From: Pseudomonas sp. REP124
Lineage (GTDB): Bacteria > Pseudomonadota > Gammaproteobacteria > Pseudomonadales > Pseudomonadaceae
DNA length: 40,719 nucleotides
Assembly: GCF_020164475.1 (NCBI RefSeq)
Contig: NZ_JAIQWX010000046.1
Location: 1-40,719 of the forward strand
Reading direction: 5' to 3'
The notes beneath the pieces were generated by a model. That model made no database searches. It saw only the letters and a program-made list of their open reading frames with translations, and was not told the DNA's origin. A program made the position numbers and the translations under genes. Below, piece by piece: positions 9,247 to 19,046 of this stretch; within the stretch, counting starts at the first letter, position 1, and the number at the start of each line of letters is the position of its first letter.

Positions 9247-12024
9247 TCAAGTGTCGGTAATTTGGATGAACAGATTGACCGGGAAGTCCCCCAGCGCGGC
9301 GCTGACCAGCAGCTCCTTTTGTGTTGTGACTGCGGAGCCTGAAAAAAGTCCCTTGAGATTTTCTTCCTCTGTTGTGAACGGCAAATGAACCCGCGTATCG
9401 CCCCACTGCGAAGCATCGACCTGCGGTTCGGCACCGTTTTCCAGCAATGAAGCACAGCGGATCGGTACGATCACGATTGCCCGCTTTCCCGCCTGTTCTC
9501 GAACGAACGCCAGCACCCGATGGGCCTGGCTGCCCGTGACCTCCAGAGGCTGATAAGTCCCCCGGCGAAACAGCTCCGGGTGCTCGGCGCGCAGGCCCAG
9601 CGTGCGGGCAATCAAGGCTTGCTTGATGCGCCCGTCACGCCAGTTCGCCAGCAGCTCCGGCAACGCCGCCGCTTGCTGCAGCGCCTGTTGTCGAGCGGCG
9701 TAATCCACGGGGCGGCGGTTGTCCGGGTCGACCAGGGAAAAGTCCCAGTACTCATTGCCCTGATACAGATCCGGCACCCCGGGCACCGTCATGCGCAGCA
9801 AGGTTTGCGCCAAGCCATTGAGTGCGCCGGGGGCCGCAATGGTTTGCACGGCCTTGCTGAGGGCCGAGCGCAGCAGTTCACCCTCGGGCGTCAGCAACAG
9901 GCGCTTGAGAAAGGTTTCGCAGGCTTGTTCGTAGGCCTCGTTCGGCGCGCTCCAACTGCTTTGCAACTTGGCTTCGCGCAGAGCCTTGCGTTGCCATTGC
10001 CAGACGCGCTCGGCGTAATCCTCGAGGGCTGCTGGATCATTGATACCCAGTTCGAGTGGCCAGCTGCCAAGCAGTGCCTGATACAGAATCAGTTCGTCGC
10101 CGGCCGACGGTGCCAGGTCATCGTCGCGCAACGGTCGGGCAAGGGTGCGCCACAGACCGACATGTTCGGCGTACCAGCGACTGCGCTCGCTCAACACCGC
10201 CAGGCGCGCGCGACTGTCTTCGCCACGCTTGTGGTCGTGGGTCGCGGTGGCCAAGAGGTTGTCGGGGAATTCGGCCAGGCGCTGGGTGCAGGCGCCGTGA
10301 AAATCGGCCACCGGGGCGCTGAACTGCTCGGTGCTGAAACCGACGTCATTGCGTGACAGCACGACCGCCGAGCGATAAAACGCGGTGTCCTCCACGGCCT
10401 TGGCCGCTGCCGGCGAGGTCAATTGCTGGAAACGCACACAGGCATGCTTGAGGCGCTTGCGGGCCCGTCCCGCCGGGCGTTTGCGCCAAGGCTCGCCTCC
10501 CAGCCAGCCGGCCAGGCAATCGAGCACCGGCCAGTCGGCCTCGCCCAGGGTTTGCCGGGCACCGTCCATGGCCTGGCGGAAGATCACTTCATCCTGGGCC
10601 GAACGCCCGAGCGGGCTGATGTAGGTGCGGTAAACCGGGAAGTGCACGATCAGTTCCAGCAACGCGCGGCGGATCGCGCCGAGGGTCAGGTCGCGGGTCA
10701 TCAGGTCATCCCGGGCCACTTGCAGCAGGGCCTGGGCGACGCTTTCGAAATCACCCGCGAGGGAACCGTTGAGGATTTGCTGGCGGGCCAGTTGCGCTTC
10801 CTGGCGAAAGTCCGCCGGGCGCTCGCTGTAGCGCTGCCACAGATCGCCGAGGGCCTGCTCGCCCTGGGGGTCGTGTTGCAGCAGCGACAGCTGATTCATG
10901 AATTCATAACCGGTGGTGCCGTCCACCGACCAGTCGCGGCGCAGGGTTTCACCTTCGCCGAGGATTTTCTCGACGTAGATCGGCAAATGCCGGCCTGGCG
11001 CCAGACGATCCACGCGCCGCCGCAACTTGCGGCAGTAACCCCGGGGATCGGCAAGCCCGTCGATATGGTCGATGCGCAGACCGTCGATCAAGCCATCGGC
11101 CACCAGTTCGAAGATCTTCGCGTGGGTCGCCTCGAATACAGCGGGCCTTTCGACCCGCAGTCCGCCCAGTTCGTTGATATCGAAAAAGCGCCGCCAGTTG
11201 ATGTCGTCCGCCGCGGTGCGCCAGCTGGCCAGGCGATAACTCTGGCGCTCCAGCAGATCGTGCAGCTTTTCGAAGCCTTCGGGCGTGGTCGAGTCGTAGC
11301 TTTGCAGGTGCTGTTCGATGGCTTTCAGGATGGCCGGATCACGGGCCAGTTCGCGCAGCTCTTCCTTCAGGGGAATGGCCAGTCCGTGGGCATCGGTCTG
11401 ATAGCTCAGGGTGCTGAAACGGTCGGCCAGAGCCTTGAGCGGTTCGGCGTCGCTCTTGAGCAGTTCGCCGAAATGGCTGGGGCAGATCGGGAAATGGTGC
11501 TCGTAATGTTCGACATGAAACGCGCCGCGCCCGGCATCGAAACGCAGGGGCAGGGTGCCGTCCTGCAAGGCGATGCCGTAGTCGCTGCCCAGGAATGGCA
11601 ACAGCAACTGGCCTTCCATCAACGGGTCAGGTGAATGCCACTGAATGTCGAAGAATTCGCCGTAGGGGCTCAGCCGGCCCCATTCGAGCAGGTCGAGCCA
11701 CCAGGGATTGTCGCTGGCCCCGACGGCCATGTGGTTGGAGACGATATCGAGGATCAGGCCCATTTGCTGGCCGCGCAACGCACTGACCAGACGACGCAGG
11801 GCCGCCTCACCGCCCAGCTCCGGGTTGACCGTGGTTGGGTCCACCACGTCGTAACCATGCATCGACCCGGCGCGAGCACTCAGCAGCGGCGAGGCATACA
11901 CGTGGCTGATGCCGAGCCTGGCGAAGTACGGCACCAGTGCAACTGCGTCGTCGAGGGTAAAGCCTTTATGAAATTGCAGGCGCAAGGTCGCCCGTATCGG
12001 TTGTGGAGTGGACTGCACCGTCAT
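9247..12024 (-). CDS. treY: Malto-oligosyltrehalose synthase TreY
   Basis: GH13 isomerase of 925 residues that turns the reducing-end alpha-1,4 bond of maltodextrins into an alpha,alpha-1,1 trehalose bond. TreZ then releases trehalose. It starts with the family pattern RATLRLQFHKGF and has YASPLLSARAGSMHGYDVVD. Likely catalytic residues are D319 in LRIDHIDG, E352 in YVEKILGEGE and D597 in ATHDHKRGEDSR, the last motif being diagnostic of TreY. It is translationally coupled to malQ: its ATG overlaps the malQ stop by four bases (ATGA). It appears complete. Confidence 0.96.
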   Translation of the reverse strand: MTVQSTPQPIRATLRLQFHKGFTLDDAVALVPYFARLGISHVYASPLLSARAGSMHGYDVVDPTTVNPELGGEAALRRLVSALRGQQMGLILDIVSNHMAVGASDNPWWLDLLEWGRLSPYGEFFDIQWHSPDPLMEGQLLLPFLGSDYGIALQDGTLPLRFDAGRGAFHVEHYEHHFPICPSHFGELLKSDAEPLKALADRFSTLSYQTDAHGLAIPLKEELRELARDPAILKAIEQHLQSYDSTTPEGFEKLHDLLERQSYRLASWRTAADDINWRRFFDINELGGLRVERPAVFEATHAKIFELVADGLIDGLRIDHIDGLADPRGYCRKLRRRVDRLAPGRHLPIYVEKILGEGETLRRDWSVDGTTGYEFMNQLSLLQHDPQGEQALGDLWQRYSERPADFRQEAQLARQQILNGSLAGDFESVAQALLQVARDDLMTRDLTLGAIRRALLELIVHFPVYRTYISPLGRSAQDEVIFRQAMDGARQTLGEADWPVLDCLAGWLGGEPWRKRPAGRARKRLKHACVRFQQLTSPAAAKAVEDTAFYRSAVVLSRNDVGFSTEQFSAPVADFHGACTQRLAEFPDNLLATATHDHKRGEDSRARLAVLSERSRWYAEHVGLWRTLARPLRDDDLAPSAGDELILYQALLGSWPLELGINDPAALEDYAERVWQWQRKALREAKLQSSWSAPNEAYEQACETFLKRLLLTPEGELLRSALSKAVQTIAAPGALNGLAQTLLRMTVPGVPDLYQGNEYWDFSLVDPDNRRPVDYAARQQALQQAAALPELLANWRDGRIKQALIARTLGLRAEHPELFRRGTYQPLEVTGSQAHRVLAFVREQAGKRAIVIVPIRCASLLENGAEPQVDASQWGDTRVHLPFTTEEENLKGLFSGSAVTTQKELLVSAALGDFPVNLFIQITDT

Positions 12025-14099
12025 GAATCACGCTCTGCGGCCTGGAGTCGCGCGCAGGCCAGCAGTTCCAGGCGCCGCGCGGCGTCCGGATTGTCCAGCA
12101 GGATTTCACTGTAGCCGGGCAGGCGTCGCGACCAGTTGGGGTGGGTATCGATGGTGCCGGGAAGGTTGGCCTGCTGTTCGATGCCCAGGGCATCTTCCAG
12201 CGGCAACAGCACCAGCGGCGCTCGGGTGTGGCCGAGGAAACGCACGCTGGCATCCAGTACCTGATCGGTTTCGTGGGATTCCTCGCGAAAGTTCTGCGGA
12301 TCCTGGGTCAGGACCCGGCGCAGGCCTTCACGCTCCCTTTCGCGGTGCTGGCGCCATTCGATTTCGCCGTTGGCATCGATCAGGTTCAAGCGGGCGCTCC
12401 AGTCGATATCACGTCCATGCCACCAACCGTTGAGGGTCGGCAGGTCGTGGGTGCTGGTGGTAGCGAGCGCGTTGTCCGGCCAGTCGAGGATCGGCTTGAA
12501 GTGGGTGTTGTCCTGTTCGAACAGCAGCACGCGCATGCCCAGCATCGAGCGAGCGATGAGCTTTTCCCGCAGGCCGTCGGGCACGGTGCCGAGGTCTTCG
12601 CCGAGGACGATGGCCTGATGGCGATGGGATTCGAGGGTCAGCAGGCGTAGCAGGTCGTCGATCGGGTAATAGAGATAGGCGCCATCGGCGGGCGGTGCAC
12701 CGTTGGGGATCACCCACAGCCGCTGCAGGCCCATGACATGGTCGATGCGCAGGCCGCCGGCGTGGGCGAAGTTGGCGCGCAGCATTTCGATGAAGGCGCG
12801 AAAGCCGTTGCGCACCAGGCCTTCGGGGGAAAACGCGGAGATGCCCCAGCCCTGGCCGCTGCGGTTAAGGATGTCTGGCGGCGCGCCGACAGTGAGCGAG
12901 GCGAGCAATTCATCCTGGCGGCTCCAGGCCTGACTGCCGCCACCATCGGCGCCGACGGCGAGGTCGGCAATCAGGCCGATGCTCATGCCACTGCTGCGGG
13001 CGGCGGTCTGGGCGCGTTCCAGGCTGCGGTCGATCAGCCACTGACAGAAGGCGAAATAGCCGATGCGCTCGGCGTTTTCTTCGGCGAATTCGGCCAGGGC
13101 GGCACTGCGCGGATCGCGCCATTGTTCGGGCCACTGCCGCCAGTCGAGGTTTTCCCCCTTGGCGGCGCGGACCTCCTGAATGGCTTCGAACCGGCAATGA
13201 TTTTCCAGGGCTTCGCCGCCAGCGTGACGAAAGCTGCTGAAGTCGGCGTGCAGCGGGTGTTCGCCCTGGATGAAACCTTCGTACAGGGCGTGCAGCAGGC
13301 GTTGCTTGGCGTTGGCGGCGGCCGGCCAGTCGATCAGCGGCCGCTGCTCGAGTTCTCTGAGTTCGTCCGCCAGGCCGGTGGCGTCGATGGCTGCGCGCAT
13401 CGCACGTTCACCCAGGATCGCGCCGGGCGCGCAATACAGGCTGTTGAGGAACAGACGGCTGGAGGGCGAGTAGGGGCTGTAGCGCCCGGTGTCGGCGGCG
13501 AACATGGCATGCAGCGGGCTGATCGCCAGGGCTTCGGCGCCGCGCTCGCCCGCCACCCGTGCCAGTTCTTCCAGCGCCAGGGTATCGCCGAACCCGCCAT
13601 CGCCGGTGCGACGCAGGGAATAGAGTTGCGCGCTCAGGCCCCAGACCCGCGGGATCGGCGAGTCCACGGCGTCTCCTACGCTGAAGCAGCGCTCGGGAGA
13701 CACGGCAAGGGTAAAGTTCTGGCCGTCGATGCTGACATGCTGATAGCCCACCGGAATCATTCCCGGCAGGGTGGCTTCGGCATCAAGCTTGAGGCTCAGT
13801 TGCGAGCCGTCTTCGAGGTGAATCTCGCACGGCGTGTGCGGTTCGAAAAAGTGCGCCAGATTCAGGCCGATACCGACGTCGGCGGTGATCAGTGGCGGCA
13901 GGGTCAGGGTCTCTTGCGCTTGCTGCAATTCCACCAGGCTGGCGTCGATTTCCTGGGCGCTGCCGGCCGGATGGCCGAGCCCGGTCAGAACGTTGCGCAA
14001 GACCGAGGGGGCGACCTTTTGCTGGCGTCCGTTGGCGTCGATCCAGTCGACCGCCAGGCCCGCCCGGCTGGCGAGGATTTCCAGTTGCGCATCGCTCAT
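12021..14099 (-). CDS. malQ: 4-alpha-glucanotransferase (amylomaltase) MalQ
   Basis: GH77 enzyme of 692 residues, close to the length of E. coli MalQ. It transfers alpha-1,4-glucan segments between maltodextrins, lengthening short products so that TreY can use them. The N-terminal domain typical of the long MalQ type precedes the barrel. Catalytic residues appear as D453 in LRIDHVMGLQRLW, E501 in LGEDLGTVP and D552 in STHDLPT. It is coupled at both ends: its ATG overlaps the treZ stop, and its stop overlaps the treY start, each by four bases. Intact. Confidence 0.95.
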   Translation of the reverse strand: MSDAQLEILASRAGLAVDWIDANGRQQKVAPSVLRNVLTGLGHPAGSAQEIDASLVELQQAQETLTLPPLITADVGIGLNLAHFFEPHTPCEIHLEDGSQLSLKLDAEATLPGMIPVGYQHVSIDGQNFTLAVSPERCFSVGDAVDSPIPRVWGLSAQLYSLRRTGDGGFGDTLALEELARVAGERGAEALAISPLHAMFAADTGRYSPYSPSSRLFLNSLYCAPGAILGERAMRAAIDATGLADELRELEQRPLIDWPAAANAKQRLLHALYEGFIQGEHPLHADFSSFRHAGGEALENHCRFEAIQEVRAAKGENLDWRQWPEQWRDPRSAALAEFAEENAERIGYFAFCQWLIDRSLERAQTAARSSGMSIGLIADLAVGADGGGSQAWSRQDELLASLTVGAPPDILNRSGQGWGISAFSPEGLVRNGFRAFIEMLRANFAHAGGLRIDHVMGLQRLWVIPNGAPPADGAYLYYPIDDLLRLLTLESHRHQAIVLGEDLGTVPDGLREKLIARSMLGMRVLLFEQDNTHFKPILDWPDNALATTSTHDLPTLNGWWHGRDIDWSARLNLIDANGEIEWRQHREREREGLRRVLTQDPQNFREESHETDQVLDASVRFLGHTRAPLVLLPLEDALGIEQQANLPGTIDTHPNWSRRLPGYSEILLDNPDAARRLELLACARLQAAERDS

Positions 14100-15886
14100 T
14101 CACGCTCTCCGTTCGGGGGTAGCAAAGGGGGCGCGGCCTTGAGGCTAACGAGCGCGCTGTATGGCGAAAGCGTGCCCTGTTCTTGCTGGCCACGTGGTGG
14201 TTGTTCGAATAACAGTTGCGCATCGGTGTGCGGTGAGTGGACCACCGGCACGTCGCTGAGGTTCAGGTCGATACGCAATTGGCTGCCATCGCCCATCAGC
14301 CAGCGCGCCGATACCGCGCCTGTGGCCAATACCTCGGCATCCAGCGCCTGGGCGCCGGGCAGACGCGGGATGATGTGCCGGTGGCGGATCTGCAGCAGCT
14401 GTCGATACAGCGCTTCGGTACGCGAAACGCCTGCGTCTTTGAGTGTAGGTCTGGACGCTTCGAAGGTCTGCGGCGCATTCGGATCGGGGATGCGTTCGCG
14501 TTGACGGGGATCGGCGAACGCCTTGAAGGCGGCGAATTCGTTGCGCCGGCCTTCGCGCACCAGTTGCGCCAATTCACCGTTATGGCTGGTGAAAAACAGG
14601 AACGGCTGCTCGGCGGCGTATTCGTCGCCCATGAACAACAGCGGGATCATCGGCGACAGCAGGAGCAGCGCGGTGGCGGCGCGCAAGGCGTCGGGATGCG
14701 CCAGTTGATGCAGGCGCTCGCCGAAAGCGCGGTTGCCGATCTGATCGTGGTTCTGCAGGAACAGGATGAAAGCGCTGGGTGGCAGGTGTCCGCTGGCTTC
14801 GCCACGGCTTTGGCCATGACGATTGATATGGCCCTGGAACACGAAGCCCTGGCTCAGGCAGCGGGCCAGTTGTTCGGTGGGATTTTGCGCGTAATCGGCG
14901 TAGTAGGCATCGGTTTCGCCGGTCAACAGTACATGCAGGGCGTTGTGGCCGTCGTCGTTCCACTGGGCGTCATAGCCTTGCTCCAGCAGGCTCGCCTGAT
15001 TGTGCTCGTTTTCCACCATCAGCCAGACGTGACGCGGCGGATCGATCTGCTGGCGCACCCGCTGTGCCAGTTCCTGGAGGAAATCCGGATCTTCGATGGC
15101 GTGTACCGCGTCAAGGCGCAGGCCGTCGAAGCGGTACTCCAGCAGCCACATCAGGGCGTTATCGATGAAGAAATCCCGCACCTCGCGGCGGCTGAAGTCG
15201 ATGGCCGCGCCCCAGGGCGTGTGTTTGTCTTCATTGAAAAAGCCCTTGGCGTAGCGATGCAGGTAGTTGCCGTCGGGACCGAAATGGTTGTAGACCACGT
15301 CGAGAATTACCGCCAGGCCGTGGCCATGGGCGGTGTCGATCAGGTGCTTGAGTTGTTCGGGGCTGCCATAGGAGGCCTGGGGCGCGTAGGGCAGCACCCC
15401 GTCGTAGCCCCAGTTGCGCTCGCCGGGGAACTGCGCCACGGGCATCAGTTCGATCGCGGTGATACCCAGTTCGACCAGGCGCGCCAGATGCTGCTCGACG
15501 GCGGCAAAACCGCCGAGGGCACCGACGTGCAATTCCTGGATCACTGCTTCATTCCACGGGCGGCCCAGCCAAGTGCTGTGCCGCCAGCGGTAAGCGTGGG
15601 GATCGACCACCACGCTGTACCGGTGCACATCGCCATTCTGGGCGCGGGAGGCCGGGTCGGGCACCTCCAATTCGCCATCGATGTTGTAGCGGTAGCGCGT
15701 ACCCGCCTCGCAGCGAGTGTTGATCACGAACCAGCCGTCGGCCTGGGGCAACAACGGCATGGACTGTCCATTTTCCAATTCGACACTGACGTAAAACGCA
15801 TCTGGCGCCCACAACGCGAATTGCGTGTGTTCAGCGTCCAGCATGATTGCGCCGTGGGGCCAGGTCTCAAGGGTCCGTAACGGCAT
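14096..15886 (-). CDS. treZ: Malto-oligosyltrehalose trehalohydrolase TreZ
   Basis: GH13 hydrolase of 596 residues that cleaves trehalose from the maltooligosyl-trehalose made by TreY. The N-terminal domain (FALWAPDAFYVSVELENG) is followed by the barrel with D259 in LRLDAVHAIED, E292 in LMVENEHNQ and D381 in FLQNHDQIGNRAFGERL; the last motif is characteristic of TreZ. The ATG at 15886 is 16 bases after glgA and has GAGG upstream. It overlaps malQ by four bases. No odd features. Confidence 0.95.
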   Translation of the reverse strand: MPLRTLETWPHGAIMLDAEHTQFALWAPDAFYVSVELENGQSMPLLPQADGWFVINTRCEAGTRYRYNIDGELEVPDPASRAQNGDVHRYSVVVDPHAYRWRHSTWLGRPWNEAVIQELHVGALGGFAAVEQHLARLVELGITAIELMPVAQFPGERNWGYDGVLPYAPQASYGSPEQLKHLIDTAHGHGLAVILDVVYNHFGPDGNYLHRYAKGFFNEDKHTPWGAAIDFSRREVRDFFIDNALMWLLEYRFDGLRLDAVHAIEDPDFLQELAQRVRQQIDPPRHVWLMVENEHNQASLLEQGYDAQWNDDGHNALHVLLTGETDAYYADYAQNPTEQLARCLSQGFVFQGHINRHGQSRGEASGHLPPSAFILFLQNHDQIGNRAFGERLHQLAHPDALRAATALLLLSPMIPLLFMGDEYAAEQPFLFFTSHNGELAQLVREGRRNEFAAFKAFADPRQRERIPDPNAPQTFEASRPTLKDAGVSRTEALYRQLLQIRHRHIIPRLPGAQALDAEVLATGAVSARWLMGDGSQLRIDLNLSDVPVVHSPHTDAQLLFEQPPRGQQEQGTLSPYSALVSLKAAPPLLPPNGERE

Positions 15887-15902
15887 CTTGAAAGCCTCTT
15901 TT

Positions 15903-17489
15903 TTACTGTTTGTGCGATTTCCCCAGTGCCCGGGCGACGAGCTTTTCGTAGAGATCGGCGTAGGGCTCGACGGCCTGGCACCAGTTGAAAGGTTGCGTCA
16001 TGGCTTTGCAGCGCATGGCGTTGAGCAGTTCCGGGAAGGCGAACACCTTGAACGCGCGGCTCAGGGCCTCTTCGTAGCTTTCGACGGTGGATTCATCGAA
16101 CAGAAAGCCGGTGACACCGTTTTCGATGGTGTCTGCCAGACCACCGGTATTGCGCGCCACGGGCAGAGAACCGAAACGCTGGGCGTACATCTGGCTCAGA
16201 CCGCAGGGTTCATAACGCGACGGCATCAGCAGGAAGTCGCTGCCGGCGAACATGCGACGGGCGTCGGTCTCGTTGAAGCCGATGCGCACGCCGATCTCGC
16301 CAGGGAAGCGCAGCGCCAGTTCGCGCATGGCCTGTTCTTCTTCAGGCTCGCCACGACCGATGATCGCGATCTGGCCGCCGTTTTTGACGATGAATTCGGA
16401 GACGGCTTCGGTCAGGTCCAGGCCTTTCTGATAGACCAGACGCGAAACCACGGCGAACAACGGGCCTTCGCTGGGGTTCAGACCGAACAGCTTGCGTACG
16501 TGGTCGGCGTTGACGGTCTTGCCTTCCCAGTCGCCGATGGCGAAGGGGCGGAACAGGTGAGCGTCGGTGGCCGAGTCCCAGCTCTCGTCGATGCCATTGG
16601 GGATGCCACTGAGCTGGCCTTGCTGGGTCTTGGAGGCGAGAAAACCGTCCAGACCGCAACCGAAGGCCGGGGTAGTGATCTCCTGGGCGTAGGTGGCGCT
16701 GACGGTGGTGATGTGGCTCGAGTAGGCCATGCCAGCCTTGAGGAACGACATCTTGCCGTAGAACTCCATGCCTTCCTGCTGCAGTGCGTGCTGCGGGATG
16801 CCCAGTTCCGGGCACGAGCCCAGGCTGGTCACGCCCTGGTAGGCCAGGTTATGGATGGTGAACAGGGTCGGCGTGCGCTGCCCGCGCCAGTGCATATAGG
16901 CAGGGGCGAGACCGGCGGGCCAGTCATGGGCGTGCACCAGGTCCGGGCACCAGTGGATTTGCGCCAGGTTAGCGGCGATGTCGGCGGCGGCCAGGCCCAG
17001 GCGGGCGAAACGGATGTGGTTGTCCGGCCAGTCGCGACCGTTGTTGGCGCCGTAAGGCGAGCCTTCGCGCTCGTAGAGTTCGGGGCAGATCAACACGTAG
17101 ATCACCAGGCCATCGGGCATGTCCATGCGTCCGATCTTGCAGGGTGGCAGTGCGGCATGTCCGCCCAGTTCGCCGATGATATGAATCGGGTTTTCACTGT
17201 GCATCACCTGCGGATAACCGGGGATCAATACACGCACATCGTGAAGATGGGTCATGGCCCGGGGCAGGGCGGCAGACACGTCACCCAGGCCGCCGGTTTT
17301 CACCAGGTCGGCAATTTCCGAGGTGACGAACAACACTTTCTTCCGGTTGGGATTTGCACTGACCGCTGGTGTCAGCGTCCGGGTGACGGGAACGCTGATC
17401 GACTGTGCAGTGGGAGCAATCACGACGCTCGATTCGCCGACGTGCGGGTGAGCACGTTCTCCCTGTATATCCAATGCCGCACTGATCAT
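15903..17489 (-). CDS. glgA: Glycogen (alpha-glucan) synthase GlgA
   Basis: GT5 glucosyltransferase of 528 residues using ADP-glucose. In pseudomonads with this cluster GlgA is thought to feed alpha-glucan/maltose-1-phosphate metabolism alongside GlgE, whose gene is not in this window. The ADP-glucose site is K64-TGGLGDV; the usual motif is KTGGLADV, with Ala changed to Gly. The C-terminal donor site carries E427 in RYEPCGLSQMYAQRFG. About 48 residues precede the fold's first strand (KKVLFVTSE), longer than in E. coli GlgA. I chose ATG 17489, preceded by GGGAG, over 17531. First gene of the operon; its promoter must lie in 17490-17968. Confidence 0.94.
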   Translation of the reverse strand: MISAALDIQGERAHPHVGESSVVIAPTAQSISVPVTRTLTPAVSANPNRKKVLFVTSEIADLVKTGGLGDVSAALPRAMTHLHDVRVLIPGYPQVMHSENPIHIIGELGGHAALPPCKIGRMDMPDGLVIYVLICPELYEREGSPYGANNGRDWPDNHIRFARLGLAAADIAANLAQIHWCPDLVHAHDWPAGLAPAYMHWRGQRTPTLFTIHNLAYQGVTSLGSCPELGIPQHALQQEGMEFYGKMSFLKAGMAYSSHITTVSATYAQEITTPAFGCGLDGFLASKTQQGQLSGIPNGIDESWDSATDAHLFRPFAIGDWEGKTVNADHVRKLFGLNPSEGPLFAVVSRLVYQKGLDLTEAVSEFIVKNGGQIAIIGRGEPEEEQAMRELALRFPGEIGVRIGFNETDARRMFAGSDFLLMPSRYEPCGLSQMYAQRFGSLPVARNTGGLADTIENGVTGFLFDESTVESYEEALSRAFKVFAFPELLNAMRCKAMTQPFNWCQAVEPYADLYEKLVARALGKSHKQ

Positions 17490-17968
17490 ATGAATCTCCC
17501 GTGTCGTTGATCTAATTCTTAGCTCTGGCAAACACTAGTTCTTGTAAACAGGGCCCTGAATCCACGTCCTGTGGTCGGGCACAAAAGCGCCCCGCATCGG
17601 TGAGCAAACACTGCCCATGCGCTGAAGCAGAATGGGTGGATAAGCCATTGCAAGGATTGCACCAGTCGCAACGCACCGTCTTTTCACTCGACCAGCCGTT
17701 CACGGCAAAAGTTTCGAATATTTTTCCGCTTTGTGACCGACCGGTTCTGGCTTGCGAAACTCAGCCTAGACCAGAACTTAGAGCGGTAAAGCGCGAATGG
17801 CAAAATTGTTCGACAATCGGTTTAAAGAGGTACGGACGTGCCGGAAAGTGGTGCGGACGCGCCGACGAAGTGCAGGTTTTTTTGGGAAATTGGCAGGAAA
17901 TGAAGCACAAATGTCACATCGGTGTGCGTGGGCGAACACTTGGCCTGCACCATTGCGGTGCATGACTT
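17490..17968. other. Non-coding region upstream of glgA
   Basis: About 480 bases before the glgA operon, somewhat more AT-rich than its surroundings. It must carry the operon promoter, but I cannot place -35/-10 elements with any confidence. No RNA gene or conserved reading frame is evident. Confidence 0.5.
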
Positions 17969-18068
17969 TGTGGGAGCGAGCCTGCTCGCGATGAACGTCA
18001 GGACTCCGCGGGCATTCAGGCAGCCAGCGTTATCGTTGACCACCATCGCGAGCATGCTCGCTCCTACA
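17969..18068. repeat. REP inverted pair (family A)
   Basis: TGTGGGAGCGAGCCTGCTCG near 17969 and the inverted arm ending GCTCGCTCCTACA at 18068, about 100 bases in all. It lies 11 bases past the stop codon of the hydroxyacid dehydrogenase gene and may act as its transcript end. Almost the same spacer (CCGCGGG...GTTATCGTTGACCACC) recurs at 32297-32400. Confidence 0.85.
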
Positions 18069-18079
18069 GTAGGGCGGTC

Positions 18080-19033
18080 TCAGTTCAGTGGTCGGATCGG
18101 CGCACCGGCTGCCCAGGCCTGTATGTCTTCGATCATCTGCGAGAAGAACAGCTGATAGTTCTGCTGACTGACATACCCGACATGCGGTAAGGCCAAGACG
18201 TTTTCCAGGGTGCGGAACGGGTGGTTGGTGGGTAGCGGTTCAACTTCGAACACATCCAGTGCAGCGCCGGCAAGGTGGCGTTTTTGCAGGGCTTTGATCA
18301 GGGCGGATTCGTCGACGATCGGGCCGCGTGCGGTGTTGACCAGCAGGGCGGTGGGTTTCATCCAGCTCAGGGCTTCGGCGTCTACCAGGCCGCGGGAGCG
18401 GTCGCTGAGGACCAGGTGCACGGACAGGATATCGGCCTGTTCGAACAATTCCTGCTTGCTGACATAGGTCACACCCGCTTGTGCGGCGCGTTCGGCAGTA
18501 AGGTTTTCGCTCCAGGCGATCACGCGCATGCCGAACACCTGGCCGAACTGCGCGACACGCTGGCCGATGCTGCCAAGGCCCAGCACCGCCAGGGTCTTGC
18601 CGTGCAGATCGCCGCCCAGGCCTTGCTGCCACTTGCCGGCACGCAACGAATTGGCTTCGTTCACCAGATTGCGGGTCGCCGCCATGATCAGCGCCCAGGT
18701 CAGTTCCGGGGCGGCGTGTTTGTAGCTGTCGCTGCCGCACACCTGAATGCCCAGCGCCTTTGCTGCTTCCAGGTCGAGGGCGAAGTTGCGCATGCCCCCG
18801 GTCACCAGCAGCTTGAGCTTGGGCAGGCTCTTGAGCAGTTCCGCGTCGAAGCGGGTGCGCTCGCGCATCACGCAAATCACTTCGAATTCACCCAGACGTT
18901 TTGCCAGCGTTGCGTTGTCGGCAGGGTAGTCGTGGATGAAACTCACCTCACCGATCGGTTCGAGCACCGACCAGTCGACCACATCGCGGGCCACGTCCTG
19001 CCAATCGTCAATCACTGCAATCTGCACCGCCAT
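18080..19033 (-). CDS. D-isomer-specific 2-hydroxyacid dehydrogenase family protein
   Basis: NAD(P)-dependent oxidoreductase of 317 residues interconverting a 2-oxoacid and a D-2-hydroxyacid in the cytoplasm. The Rossmann motif is VLGLGSIGQRVAQFG. The family catalytic set is present: Arg in NTARGPIVDE, Glu in FEVEPLP and His in LPHVGY. It opens with QIAVIDDWQDVA, typical of the subgroup related to phosphoglycerate dehydrogenase. Its start is 13 bases after the secreted hydrolase gene, so the two form an operon. The substrate cannot be told from sequence alone; glyoxylate/hydroxypyruvate or phosphoglycerate-like acids are the common ones. Confidence 0.88.
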   Translation of the reverse strand: MAVQIAVIDDWQDVARDVVDWSVLEPIGEVSFIHDYPADNATLAKRLGEFEVICVMRERTRFDAELLKSLPKLKLLVTGGMRNFALDLEAAKALGIQVCGSDSYKHAAPELTWALIMAATRNLVNEANSLRAGKWQQGLGGDLHGKTLAVLGLGSIGQRVAQFGQVFGMRVIAWSENLTAERAAQAGVTYVSKQELFEQADILSVHLVLSDRSRGLVDAEALSWMKPTALLVNTARGPIVDESALIKALQKRHLAGAALDVFEVEPLPTNHPFRTLENVLALPHVGYVSQQNYQLFFSQMIEDIQAWAAGAPIRPLN

Positions 19034-19046
19034 CAGCCTTACCTCT

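Noticed and set aside
17490..17560. RpoS-like -10 (GCTAAGAATTAG on the minus strand) before glgA
   Set aside because: A single weak match with no supporting -35 or spacing; trehalose operons are stress-induced, but this is not enough to call a promoter.
17512..17703. 63-codon minus-strand frame just upstream of glgA
   Set aside because: No ribosome site, Cys-rich nonsense-like translation, and it overlaps the expected promoter region. A leader peptide is not excluded but not supported.
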